NCBI GenBank assembly: GCA_900319685.1
Contig: ONPI01000005.1
Location: 1-38,974 of the forward strand
Direction: 5' to 3'
Source of the DNA: an uncultured Bacteroidales bacterium
GTDB taxonomy: Bacteria; Bacteroidota; Bacteroidia; Bacteroidales; UBA932
DNA: 38,974 nt
The notes under the pieces: generated by a model
Databases searched by the model: none
The model's input: only the letters and a program-made list of their open reading frames with translations
What the model was told of the DNA's origin: nothing
Program-made: the position numbers and the translations under genes
Shown here: piece after piece, positions 24,689 through 32,772 of the stretch
How the letters are laid out: each line of letters opens with the position of its first letter
Position numbering within the stretch: the stretch's first letter is position 1

Positions 24689-25612
24689 ATGAAAAGATTC
24701 TTCCTGGCTATCATCATCGCAGCCCTGGCGTTCCCGTTCCAGTCGGAAGCCAAAAGGCCGAAACCGAAGGCTGAGTATGTGGTGTTCATCGCAATCGACG
24801 GATGGGCTACCCAGTCGTTCAAGGACAAGGTCGACAACATGCCGACCGTCAAGTATCTCATGGAGAACGGATGCTATACCTTCCACAAACGCGCCGCCAT
24901 GCCGTCGGCATCGGCGATAAACTGGGCTACCATATTCATGGGAGTACCTACCGAGATGCATGGATACTACAAATGGAATTCATCAAAACCTGACATCGAG
25001 GCTTATGCCCTGGGCGGTCATGGGATGCCGGTAACGGTATATACCCTCCTCAGCGACCAGAGGCCGGACAGGAAATCAGCCTGCATATACAACTGGGACG
25101 GAATAGGTCCTGTCGTGGATACCCTCTCGATGGACTACCACCTGTATGATTCCGGATATCACGACAAGGGAGGAGGATATACCCTGGAGAAATATACCCG
25201 CAACAGGGCTGTGAAGTGCATCAAGGAAATGCGTCCGAGCTTCTTCACCTTCTACATCGGAGATGTGGATGAGGTCGGGCACAAATACGGATGGGAATCC
25301 GAAGAATACCAGAAGTGCCTGAAAGAGACCGATGAGGCCATAGCAATCATAATCCAGGCGCTCAAGGATGAAGGATTATTCGAGAAGAGCATCATAGTGA
25401 TCGGTTCAGACCACGGCGGAAAGGGCAAGGGTCACGGAGGATTCACCCTGGAAGAGATGGAAACTCCTTTCGTGATATTCGGCAAGAATGTGGCGAAGAA
25501 AGGCGAAATGGGATTCATGATGCAGTATGATCTTTCCGCCACCCTGGCTGAGGCTCTCGGCCTCAAGATTCCGGAGGAATGGAGAGGTCATTCCATGCCT
25601 GTATTCAAATAG
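24689..25612 (+). CDS. Exported type I phosphodiesterase/nucleotide pyrophosphatase-like enzyme
   Basis: A 307-residue alkaline-phosphatase-superfamily hydrolase with signal peptide MKRFFLAIIIAALAFPFQSEA. Metal-site landmarks are FIAIDGW (Asp37), FYIGDVDEVGHKYG and GSDHGGKGKGHGG. The nucleophile is probably Ser75 in MPSASAINWATIFMG, the position usually held by Thr in NPP enzymes. It would cleave phosphodiester or pyrophosphate bonds, or phosphomonoesters, in the periplasm. The start is the ATG at 24689; codons upstream in frame fall within or before the promoter. The PTS-like permease gene begins 7 bases after its stop. Confidence 0.9.
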   Translation: MKRFFLAIIIAALAFPFQSEAKRPKPKAEYVVFIAIDGWATQSFKDKVDNMPTVKYLMENGCYTFHKRAAMPSASAINWATIFMGVPTEMHGYYKWNSSKPDIEAYALGGHGMPVTVYTLLSDQRPDRKSACIYNWDGIGPVVDTLSMDYHLYDSGYHDKGGGYTLEKYTRNRAVKCIKEMRPSFFTFYIGDVDEVGHKYGWESEEYQKCLKETDEAIAIIIQALKDEGLFEKSIIVIGSDHGGKGKGHGGFTLEEMETPFVIFGKNVAKKGEMGFMMQYDLSATLAEALGLKIPEEWRGHSMPVFK

Positions 25613-25619
25613 CCTGGCG

Positions 25620-26726
25620 ATGGGCAGGTTCAGCGATTTCCTGAAGAGGAAGGACATCGTCGTTTCCCTGAAGAGATACGGGATCGATGCGATGTCGGCT
25701 ATGGCGCAGGGTCTGTTCTGCACCCTGCTGGTCGGGACGATACTCAATACCCTCGGGACCCAGTTCAACATCGGCTTCCTCACCGCCTCCGTCGTGACGA
25801 TCGCGGGCAAAGGCTACACCATAGGGAGCCTCGCTTCGGCAATGGTCGGCCCAGCGATGGCAGTTGCGATCGGCGCAGCATTGAATGCACCGGGGATGGT
25901 GTTGTTCTCACTGGTTCCAGTAGGTTACGCTACAAATGCACTGGGAGGTGCCGGAGGTCCGCTTGCAGTGTTTTTCGTGGCGATCATCGCTGCGGAGATA
26001 GGCAAGATGGTTAGCAAGGAAACCAAGATTGACATCCTGGTCACACCGATCGTAACCATACTTGCCGGCATCGGCGCAGCATGGCTGATAGCTGCACCGA
26101 TAGGCTCCGCAGCATCGTGGATCGGCAACCTTATAATGTGGGCCACCGAGCAGCAGCCGTTCATCATGGGGATGATAGTGGCCGCCATCGTCGGAATAGC
26201 GCTCACCCTCCCGATTTCTTCCGCCGCGATCTGTGCCGCATTGTCTCTCACCGGACTTGCCGGAGGAGCAGCCGTAGCCGGATGTTGTGCCCAGATGGTT
26301 GGCTTCGCGGTAATGAGTTTCCGCGAAAACCGATGGGGCGGAATCGTCAGCCAGGGACTCGGAACGAGCATGCTGCAGATGGGCAACATCATCCATAATC
26401 CGAAGATATGGATAGCGCCGATTCTCACAAGCGTGATAACCGGGCCGATAGCAACCTGCATATTCCACCTTCAGATGAACGGAGCGGCCATCAACTCGGG
26501 TATGGGGACCTGCGGCCTTTGCGGACCGATCGGTGTATGGACCGGCTGGGTCGAGCCTTCAGCAGCGGCACTTGCAAACGGCGCGGCTGCGATGGTTCCG
26601 GCAGCTATCGACTGGATCGGGCTGGGCTTGGTCTGTGTGATACTCCCGGCGGCTATCTGCTTCATTTTCGGCGAAATCGAAAGGAAGATCGGCTGGATCA
26701 AGGAAGGAGACCTCAAGCTGTCGTGA
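25620..26726 (+). CDS. PTS EIIC-type membrane protein (orphan permease)
   Basis: A 368-residue integral membrane protein with roughly ten hydrophobic spans. It begins MGRFSDFLKRKDIVVSLKRY and continues AMAQGLFCTLLVGTILNTLG, matching the 'PTS transporter subunit IIC' family better known from Firmicutes. Glycine-rich loops such as ALGGAGGPLAVF and GSAAVAG-like segments are typical. No EIIA, EIIB, HPr or EI gene is in the window, and many Bacteroidota lack a sugar PTS, so it may work as a facilitator or secondary transporter. It is co-transcribed with the periplasmic phosphodiesterase 7 bases upstream, which may generate its substrate. The start is the ATG at 25620. Confidence 0.85.
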   Translation: MGRFSDFLKRKDIVVSLKRYGIDAMSAMAQGLFCTLLVGTILNTLGTQFNIGFLTASVVTIAGKGYTIGSLASAMVGPAMAVAIGAALNAPGMVLFSLVPVGYATNALGGAGGPLAVFFVAIIAAEIGKMVSKETKIDILVTPIVTILAGIGAAWLIAAPIGSAASWIGNLIMWATEQQPFIMGMIVAAIVGIALTLPISSAAICAALSLTGLAGGAAVAGCCAQMVGFAVMSFRENRWGGIVSQGLGTSMLQMGNIIHNPKIWIAPILTSVITGPIATCIFHLQMNGAAINSGMGTCGLCGPIGVWTGWVEPSAAALANGAAAMVPAAIDWIGLGLVCVILPAAICFIFGEIERKIGWIKEGDLKLS

Positions 26727-26813
26727 GCCGTTGAGCATCAATTTTGCATAATCGCACCATCGCAAGACAGAAAGACTTAACACATAGCCGTATTCATTTT
26801 CTTCCCGGGACTG

Positions 26814-27725
26814 TTGCATCCGATTGCAATCGTCCTGTCCAACGTCATAACGGTTCTGCTGACCGTGTTGGCTTTCAGGCCGGTGAGCAAGCTGATGGAT
26901 TCGGAACTGGAAGCGAAGCAGAAGGAACTCGCGGCCAGGATCGAAGAGCAGAAAGCCCTGGAGTCCAAAGTTTCCAGGCTTGAGATCGAGAACCAGGAAC
27001 TGACTTCGCAGCTGGACACCCGGGAGCAGACGGAGAGCATCCCCACTGCCATCAATTACACCTTCAAGCTCGAGCAGATGGAGTTTGCCAAAAAAGGATA
27101 TGTCGTCAAGGAGGATTTCCTGGAGAAACTCGATCCTGAGAGATACCGCCTGCCTGAACTGAACTGGTGGACGGTATTCATCGGGGAGAGCGGCGAGAAG
27201 AAGATCCTGTACATCCACAAGTTCTATTACAAAGTAGCGATCGGAATCGATTTTGCCAAGATCAAGTACAGCATGGACGGCAGCAGACTCCTGTTCTCGG
27301 GCGTCAAGTTCACGAAACTGCACGACATCAGCAGCGAGCTTGAGACCGACCATGGAGACATCGAGCGTTGCGAGATACTCCAGGTGGACGGAGACAAGAC
27401 TGACATCAAGCACGACAAGGCCTTCAACGACCTGAAGAAAACCTACTGCGAAGAACAGGAAAAGAGTGTCAAGGAGAACCTGGACGTCGAAGTTGCCAAT
27501 CTATGCCAGATGTACACCGACGTGTTCCGCGACAGCATCCAGGAACGTTACCACAACATCGACTTCGTCGAGAGCATCGATGACAGCGACAGAAACTGGT
27601 ACGTACTCAATGGAACCACCGACCGCGAAGTTGCTGACGTCGCGGCGAACATGCTGATGCTTACCAGTCTGATGGGAAAGACCCAGGCTATCGAGGAGAA
27701 TACCCTGAATCAGCTGACGATGTAG
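26814..27725 (+). CDS. Membrane-anchored coiled-coil protein (DUF4230-like, tentative)
   Basis: About 303 residues: an N-terminal membrane helix (IAIVLSNVITVLLTVLAF), then a coiled coil at about residues 28-68 rich in Glu/Lys/Leu heptads (LEAKQKELAARIEEQKALES), then a globular domain with ILYIHKFYYKVAIGIDFAKI that resembles DUF4230. I am not certain of the family. The start is unusual: no ATG is available. The frame opens after a TAA at 26778-26780, and the first plausible codon is TTG at 26814, which would remove part of a longer hydrophobic stretch. The gene ends one base before the convergent STAS gene. Its function is unknown; its location suggests a link to the signalling genes that follow. 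Confidence 0.6.
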   Translation: MHPIAIVLSNVITVLLTVLAFRPVSKLMDSELEAKQKELAARIEEQKALESKVSRLEIENQELTSQLDTREQTESIPTAINYTFKLEQMEFAKKGYVVKEDFLEKLDPERYRLPELNWWTVFIGESGEKKILYIHKFYYKVAIGIDFAKIKYSMDGSRLLFSGVKFTKLHDISSELETDHGDIERCEILQVDGDKTDIKHDKAFNDLKKTYCEEQEKSVKENLDVEVANLCQMYTDVFRDSIQERYHNIDFVESIDDSDRNWYVLNGTTDREVADVAANMLMLTSLMGKTQAIEENTLNQLTM

Positions 27726-27726
27726 G

Positions 27727-28029
27727 CTACTTGATGTTGATGATGGTCGAGAATCCGGTGATATCGAACACTTCCCTCACCTGAGGTTTCATATTCGTCA
27801 TCACAAGCTTGCCGCCATGTGAAGTGACACTCTTCTGGAGCATCAGGAAAGCCCTGAGCCCCTGGCTGGAAGTATATTCCATATCCGCACAATCAAGCTC
27901 GATGTCCGGGTCCTCAAGCGCGAAAAGCGGCTCGATGTCAGTCTGGAACGCGCTTGCGTTCGTAGTGTCAAGACGACCTGAAAGTTTAACATAGGTCTTG
28001 CCGTCCTCTTGTTTTATGATCACTTCCAT
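27727..28029 (-). CDS. STAS-domain anti-anti-sigma factor (RsbV/SpoIIAA-like)
   Basis: A 100-residue single STAS domain, the phosphorylatable partner in sigma-regulating switches. Landmarks are VKLSGRLDTTNASAF near 15-28 and the phosphorylation block CADMEYTSSQGLRAFL, with candidate Ser54/Ser55. When dephosphorylated, such proteins bind the RsbW-like kinase and free its target. The start is the ATG at 28029, two bases after the stop of the RsbW-like gene, so both are one operon. Upstream in-frame codons lie inside the kinase gene and are not counted. Confidence 0.92.
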   Translation of the reverse strand: MEVIIKQEDGKTYVKLSGRLDTTNASAFQTDIEPLFALEDPDIELDCADMEYTSSQGLRAFLMLQKSVTSHGGKLVMTNMKPQVREVFDITGFSTIINIK

Positions 28030-28031
28030 CT

Positions 28032-28436
28032 CTATTTCCGAGTATTGATTTTCATTGTAAAGTTGTTGCAGCCATCTTCGAAGACATAGCTGACGGAATC
28101 CATCATCTTCTTGCATATGAATATTCCCAATCCGCCCACCGGGCGCTCGTCCAGGCTGAGGGTGATGTCCGGATCCTCTTTTTCGAGTGGGTTGAACGGC
28201 ACACCGGCATCCTTGAATGAGATGGTAAGCATACCCGCTTCATCGAGAGTCGTCGTGATTTCCACGAAACCGTTCCCGTTGTTGTATGCGTAGTTCACGA
28301 TGTTTTCAGCTATTTCCTCTACGGAAAGCCTGATCTTGAACCGGAGGGTTTCGTCCTGCGGAACGTCGGGACTCGACATGACCGTTTCGATGATTTCTGC
28401 CGTTTTGCCGGCTATTGGGACTATTCGTGTTGTCAT
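28032..28436 (-). CDS. RsbW-like anti-sigma factor/serine kinase (HATPase)
   Basis: A 134-residue GHKL-type ATPase of the anti-sigma class. The N-box is VEEIAENIVNYAYNN (Glu41, Asn45), the G1 block is FKDAGVPFNPL (Asp76, Gly78) and the G2 block is PVGGLGIFICKK (100-110). It would phosphorylate the STAS partner and bind an output protein, classically a sigma factor, although no sigma factor gene lies in the window. It is divergent from the alarmone synthetase gene. The ATG at 28436 follows the -7 box by 6 bases; TTG codons further upstream lie in or before the box. Confidence 0.9.
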   Translation of the reverse strand: MTTRIVPIAGKTAEIIETVMSSPDVPQDETLRFKIRLSVEEIAENIVNYAYNNGNGFVEITTTLDEAGMLTISFKDAGVPFNPLEKEDPDITLSLDERPVGGLGIFICKKMMDSVSYVFEDGCNNFTMKINTRK

Positions 28437-28442
28437 ATGATG

Positions 28443-28450
28443 CAAAATTA
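28443..28450 (-). promoter_or_regulatory. -7 promoter box of the RsbW-RsbV operon
   Basis: TAATTTTG on the minus strand, 6 bases before the ATG at 28436. This predicts a nearly leaderless transcript. It is paired with a divergent box at 28462-28469. Confidence 0.55.
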
Positions 28451-28461
28451 GCAAATATTTG

Positions 28462-28469
28462 TAAATTTG
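28462..28469 (+). promoter_or_regulatory. -7 promoter box of the alarmone/phosphatase operon
   Basis: TAAATTTG lies 19 bases before the synthetase ATG. The two divergent boxes of this signalling locus are only 11 bases apart, so the promoters could interfere or be co-regulated. Confidence 0.55.
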
Positions 28470-28488
28470 TATGATAAAAGCATAGGAT

Positions 28489-29589
28489 ATGCCAGATTCT
28501 CCAACCAGTTACGGACTTGACCTCCACAGCACCATGATCCTGGAAGACTACTGCGCCAGGATTCCCGTATACGAAAAGATAAAGGAAGTGGTCTCGGGCG
28601 TAATCAAAAAACGCCTGGACGACAACGGTATCATCATCGCCGCCTACGAGTCTAGGATCAAGACTCAGGACAGCCTTGCCGGGAAACTCGAGCTCAAGGG
28701 CAGCAAATACCGCAACCTCGATGACCTGACCGACATATTCGGAGCACGTATCATCACCTTCTACAACGACGAAGTAGACAAGGTCGCCGCCCTCGTGGAG
28801 AATCTCTTCGAGATCGACTGGGACAACAGCGTCGACAAGCGCAAGATGCACGACCTCGACAGTTTCGGGTACATGTCCCTCCATTACATATGCAGTATTC
28901 CGGAAAGCATGTACCATGATCCGGAGCATCCCGAAATCAACCGGATCCGTTTCGAAGTCCAGATGCGCTCCATCCTTCAGCACTCCTGGGCCAATCTCTA
29001 CCACGACACCGGCTACAAGACCGGGGTGGAGATTCCAAAGCAGTACATCAGGAGCTTGAACAGGCTGGCGGGCTTGCTGGAGCTCGCAGACGATGAAATT
29101 TCCATGATCAGGAAGGATATCACCGACTACCGCCGAAAGGTGCAGAGCCTTGTAGCAAGCGGCAACTTCGCAGAGGTCCCTCTCAACGGCGACACATTCA
29201 AGAGCTATCTCAACCTGGAACCATTCCAGAAGCTTAATGAAAGGATCGCCGCGATCAACCAGGCCGAGATAGTGAAAGCCAACATGATGCCGTTCCTGAA
29301 AGTCTTCATGTCGCTCGGATGCAAGAACCTCGGAGATATCGAAGCCATGCGCAAAGAATATTCCGACGATGCATTCCGGCTCGCGGTATTCCAGATCGGC
29401 GGGACGGACCTTGACATCATATCATCCACCGTAGCAGTACAGAACCTGTGCCTGGTCTGCGCTAAGGCCAAAGGTGCGGGATTGTTGGACATTAAATGGA
29501 TCCTTGACGAACTGTACGGCGAATCATCCAACAACAGCATGACGGCAGAAAGGATCCTGTCCCAGCTGCAGAAACTCAATATCAACTGA
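28489..29589 (+). CDS. RelA/SpoT-type (p)ppGpp synthetase-domain protein
   Basis: A 366-residue nucleotide pyrophosphotransferase-like protein. The synthetase core (about residues 25-185) keeps every key motif: the ATP-binding ESRIKTQDSLAGKL (Arg56, Lys58, Ser62, Lys66), the metal Asp82 in TDIFGARI, the GYMSLHYI block with Tyr128 and His132, and FEVQMRSILQHSWANLYHD with Glu156. The C-terminal roughly 180 residues are helical and do not resemble the TGS/ACT region of long Rel proteins. It would make (p)ppGpp, or, like toxic small synthetases, modify other nucleotides or RNA. The HD-kinase gene starts 2 bases after its stop. Confidence 0.9.
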   Translation: MPDSPTSYGLDLHSTMILEDYCARIPVYEKIKEVVSGVIKKRLDDNGIIIAAYESRIKTQDSLAGKLELKGSKYRNLDDLTDIFGARIITFYNDEVDKVAALVENLFEIDWDNSVDKRKMHDLDSFGYMSLHYICSIPESMYHDPEHPEINRIRFEVQMRSILQHSWANLYHDTGYKTGVEIPKQYIRSLNRLAGLLELADDEISMIRKDITDYRRKVQSLVASGNFAEVPLNGDTFKSYLNLEPFQKLNERIAAINQAEIVKANMMPFLKVFMSLGCKNLGDIEAMRKEYSDDAFRLAVFQIGGTDLDIISSTVAVQNLCLVCAKAKGAGLLDIKWILDELYGESSNNSMTAERILSQLQKLNIN

Positions 29590-29591
29590 CG

Positions 29592-30866
29592 ATGGCAAAC
29601 AATCATCTAGACACGAGCCTTTTCGACAAGGCCGTCATATTCGCAGTCAAGGCCCATCAGGGAACGGAAAGGAGAGGAAAGGGCTTCCCGTACATAATCC
29701 ATCCCATGGAAGCCGCCGAAATAGCGTCCACGATTACGGATGACCAGGAAATCCTGGCTGCAGCCATCCTGCACGACACCGTGGAGGATACGCCTGCGAC
29801 TATCCAGATGATCCGTGAGGATTTCGGTGAGCGGGTCGCTTCGTTGGTGGAATCCGAGAGCGACGTACAGATCAAAGGCAAGACCAACGAAGAAAGCTGG
29901 CACGCCCGGAAGCAGGACTCCCTCAAACGTCTGGAAGCCGCCCCTCTGGATGCCAAGATAGTAGCTCTATCAGACAAGCTGTCGAACATGAGGGCGATAG
30001 CCAGGGACTATGCCACCTTGGGAGATACCATCTGGAACCTGTTCCACGTCAAGGACAAATCCGAGCATGAATGGAGGTTCCGTGCCCTTGCGCGCTGCCT
30101 CTCCCCTCTCGCTGACACCGAGGCATACAAGGAATTCGTATCTCTTATCAACCAGGTCTTCGATACAGCGGAATCCGAAGAGAGGCCTTGCCTCATCGAC
30201 ATGGACGACTATGTGGCACCGGACGTCGGCAGGATCGTCACGGACGGGAAACGGATAGGTGTCGAATTCCAACTCATAAGTCCCAAGAAATCATTCGCAC
30301 GCTCGATAGCTGAAGAGCCGGAAAGGATAGAAGAGTTCGCCATCCGCTTCGCCAAAGCAGCCAGGAAGCTCCACTCCACCCCTTGCGACACTACCGTATT
30401 CGGCAACGTCAAGGATTTCTTCAACCAGAAGATAACCATCAACAAGTACTTCACGGATGAAGAGAAGAAGCGGATGCACGAATATGTCAATTCGATACCT
30501 TCGGCACAGACCTGCCTGCACGGGGATTTGCACTTCGGCAACATCATAACCGATGGGACCTCCGACTACTGGATCGACATGGCCGACTTCAGGTACGGCA
30601 ATCCGGTCTTCGACCTGGCCATGCTGTACCACATCGCCAGGAACAATACTAAAGAATTCAACATTACGAATTTCCACGCAAGCCAAGAGGAAATCGCCCG
30701 TTTCTGGGAAGTGTTCGTCAGGGAATATTTCGGCAACACCAAAAGCCTGGAGAAAGTGGAGGAGACTCTCAAGCCACTCTCAGCCATCTACATGGTATAT
30801 TTCAGCACACTCGCGGATCTTCCTGAAGAACATAGGGAATACATCAACAGAATACTGCTCTCATGA
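29592..30866 (+). CDS. SpoT-like HD hydrolase fused to a truncated APH-type kinase domain
   Basis: A 424-residue fusion. Residues 1-185 are a SpoT/Mesh1-type HD domain: IIHPMEAA (His37), AILHDTVEDT (His61, Asp62, Glu65, Asp66) and ALSDKLSNMR (Asp128), the layout of ppGpp hydrolases. From about residue 205 it matches the aminoglycoside-phosphotransferase-like family (Fibrobacter-paralogue type), with RKLHSTPCDTTVFG, the catalytic loop LHGDLHFGNII (Asp312, Asn317) and YWIDMADFRYGNPVFDLA. The Gly-rich loop and ATP-binding lysine expected before this region appear to be absent. It probably removes what the upstream synthetase makes. It is coupled to both neighbours (2-base gap; ATGA overlap). Confidence 0.88.
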   Translation: MANNHLDTSLFDKAVIFAVKAHQGTERRGKGFPYIIHPMEAAEIASTITDDQEILAAAILHDTVEDTPATIQMIREDFGERVASLVESESDVQIKGKTNEESWHARKQDSLKRLEAAPLDAKIVALSDKLSNMRAIARDYATLGDTIWNLFHVKDKSEHEWRFRALARCLSPLADTEAYKEFVSLINQVFDTAESEERPCLIDMDDYVAPDVGRIVTDGKRIGVEFQLISPKKSFARSIAEEPERIEEFAIRFAKAARKLHSTPCDTTVFGNVKDFFNQKITINKYFTDEEKKRMHEYVNSIPSAQTCLHGDLHFGNIITDGTSDYWIDMADFRYGNPVFDLAMLYHIARNNTKEFNITNFHASQEEIARFWEVFVREYFGNTKSLEKVEETLKPLSAIYMVYFSTLADLPEEHREYINRILLS

Positions 30867-32764
30867 AGGAAGGGAAAGGCCTGTCACTGGCTACCAGGGT
30901 AGCAGTTTATGTAGCCCTGTCGGTCTCATTGATGTACATAATCAGCACCCTCCTGATCGCACGTGTCACGGACCGTGTCCTTATGGATGAAGCGAACAAG
31001 TCTGCGAGGAACATGCTGGAAATCACTTCAGCAAGGATTGAACAGGTACTCAAGAGTACGGAGGCGAATACGTCGGCTGTCGCTTGGGTAGCCCGGGAGA
31101 GCATCACCGACGACAGAAGACTTTACATGATCACTAAGAGGTTCGTGGAAGAGACTCCCGTCATCACCGGATCGGCCATTGCAATCGGAGATACGCTGCT
31201 GAGGGGAAGGAAGTATTTCTGTCCGTATTCCTGGCGCTCTGACTCCGGGATCAATTCGAAACAGCTCGGAAGTGACGACTACAACTACTTCGAGAGGGAT
31301 TGGTTCCTCCCGTTCTACACACAGGAGGCTCAGTGGAGCGACCCTTATTTCGATACTGACGGCGGCGAGAAACTGATGACCACCTACAGCTATCCGATCA
31401 CAGGCTTCGACGGAAAGCCGCTCGGTGTCGTGACGGCGGACCTTGAGATCAGCCTGATGAGCGTGATCATCGACTCCCTTCAACTTGGCAACGAATCCAG
31501 GATTATCCTTACGACGAAGGACGGTACCATTGTGGCTGCCGATCATTCGAAGGGAAGCGAGGATGACATGATCACCATCTTCGATGTGGCCGATAAGGTC
31601 AAAGACCCGGGTTTCCATGACCTCACCAAGGCTCTTGTCAACAGGGAGAGCGGGACCATGATTCTCGGCAAGCAGGACGCTGAGCGCGTCATGGTCAGCT
31701 ACGGGACTTTATCGAACGGATGGTCCATCTGCGTGTTCTATTATTTCAAGGAAATCACAGCTTCGACTGTCAAGATACGGAACATTGTCATCCCTGTCAG
31801 CCTGCTTGCCATATTGCTGATGGGACTGGTGTGCTGGTACGTAATAAAGAGGTTGCTGAAACCGCTCAGGAAAGTTACTGAATCAGCTTTGGAGATCGCT
31901 GAGGGGAACTTTGACACGAAACTCCCGGAAGTAGTCCGGGAGGATGAGATCAAGAAGCTGAGGGACGCATTCGACAACATGCAGGTATCCCTGAAGGACT
32001 ATATCGAGAACTTGAAGGTATCCACTGCTGCCAACGAAAGATATTCAAATGAGCTGGTCATCGCGAGCAAGATCCAGGAGGCCATGCTGCAGCACGACTT
32101 CCCGAATGACGACAAGCTCGATATCTTCGCCAGGATCATTCCGGCCAGGGTAGTCGGCGGCGACCTCTATGACTTCAGCGTCAAGAACGGAAAGGTTTAT
32201 TTCGCTGTCGGGGATGTCTCCGGAAAGGGAATCTCGGCAGCTCTGTACATGGCACTTACGAAAAGCGCGTTCCGCTTCGGAACCGGGCTCGTCGATATGG
32301 ACCATGCCGTAGCCAAGATCAACAACGCCCTGTCCGAGAACAATCCGATGAACATGTTCGTCACCTTGTTCCTGGCATGCCTGGACCTGGAGACAGGAGT
32401 GATGCAATTCTGCAATGCCGGGCACAATCCTGTGGTAATCATCGAGCCGGACGGCAAGGCCCGTTTCCTTGAGGAGAAGCCGAACCTCGCTGCCGGACTG
32501 GTGTCCGGATACAGATACGAGAGCCAGCAGATACACCTTGCCAAGGGGACCAGGATCGTCCTTTATACTGACGGTGTGACCGAGGCCGAGAACGACTCGC
32601 TGGAGCTGTTCGGTTCCGACAGGCTGATCGGATGGGCATCATCCTCGGCCCTCGGATGCTCTGCCGAAGGACTGGCAGGTTCACTCCTGGATGCAGTCAA
32701 AGAATACACCGGTGACATCGAACAGAACGACGACATCACCGTGATGACGGTTATATACAAATAG
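30863..32764 (+). CDS. Cache-HAMP-SpoIIE (PP2C) phosphatase, RsbU-like sensor
   Basis: A 633-residue membrane sensor phosphatase. A first membrane helix (13-33) and a second (307-327) bracket an extracytoplasmic domain with the Cache-like features YNYFERDWFLPFY and TTYSYPITGFDGKPLGVVT. A HAMP linker follows, then a PP2C/SpoIIE domain: VVGGDLYDF (Asp434), VGDVSGKGISAAL (Asp451), CNAGHNPVV, LYTDGVTEAEN and QNDDITVM. Its expected job is to sense an external signal and dephosphorylate the RsbV-like STAS protein, releasing the RsbW-like kinase's target. Its ATG overlaps the stop of the HD-kinase gene (ATGA), tying it to the alarmone genes. Confidence 0.93.
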   Translation: MKEGKGLSLATRVAVYVALSVSLMYIISTLLIARVTDRVLMDEANKSARNMLEITSARIEQVLKSTEANTSAVAWVARESITDDRRLYMITKRFVEETPVITGSAIAIGDTLLRGRKYFCPYSWRSDSGINSKQLGSDDYNYFERDWFLPFYTQEAQWSDPYFDTDGGEKLMTTYSYPITGFDGKPLGVVTADLEISLMSVIIDSLQLGNESRIILTTKDGTIVAADHSKGSEDDMITIFDVADKVKDPGFHDLTKALVNRESGTMILGKQDAERVMVSYGTLSNGWSICVFYYFKEITASTVKIRNIVIPVSLLAILLMGLVCWYVIKRLLKPLRKVTESALEIAEGNFDTKLPEVVREDEIKKLRDAFDNMQVSLKDYIENLKVSTAANERYSNELVIASKIQEAMLQHDFPNDDKLDIFARIIPARVVGGDLYDFSVKNGKVYFAVGDVSGKGISAALYMALTKSAFRFGTGLVDMDHAVAKINNALSENNPMNMFVTLFLACLDLETGVMQFCNAGHNPVVIIEPDGKARFLEEKPNLAAGLVSGYRYESQQIHLAKGTRIVLYTDGVTEAENDSLELFGSDRLIGWASSSALGCSAEGLAGSLLDAVKEYTGDIEQNDDITVMTVIYK

Positions 32765-32772
32765 GGAAAAGG

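Noticed and set aside
28489..29589. Full-length bifunctional Rel/SpoT gene
   Set aside because: There is no HD domain before the synthetase and no TGS/ACT region after it; the HD domain is in the next gene.
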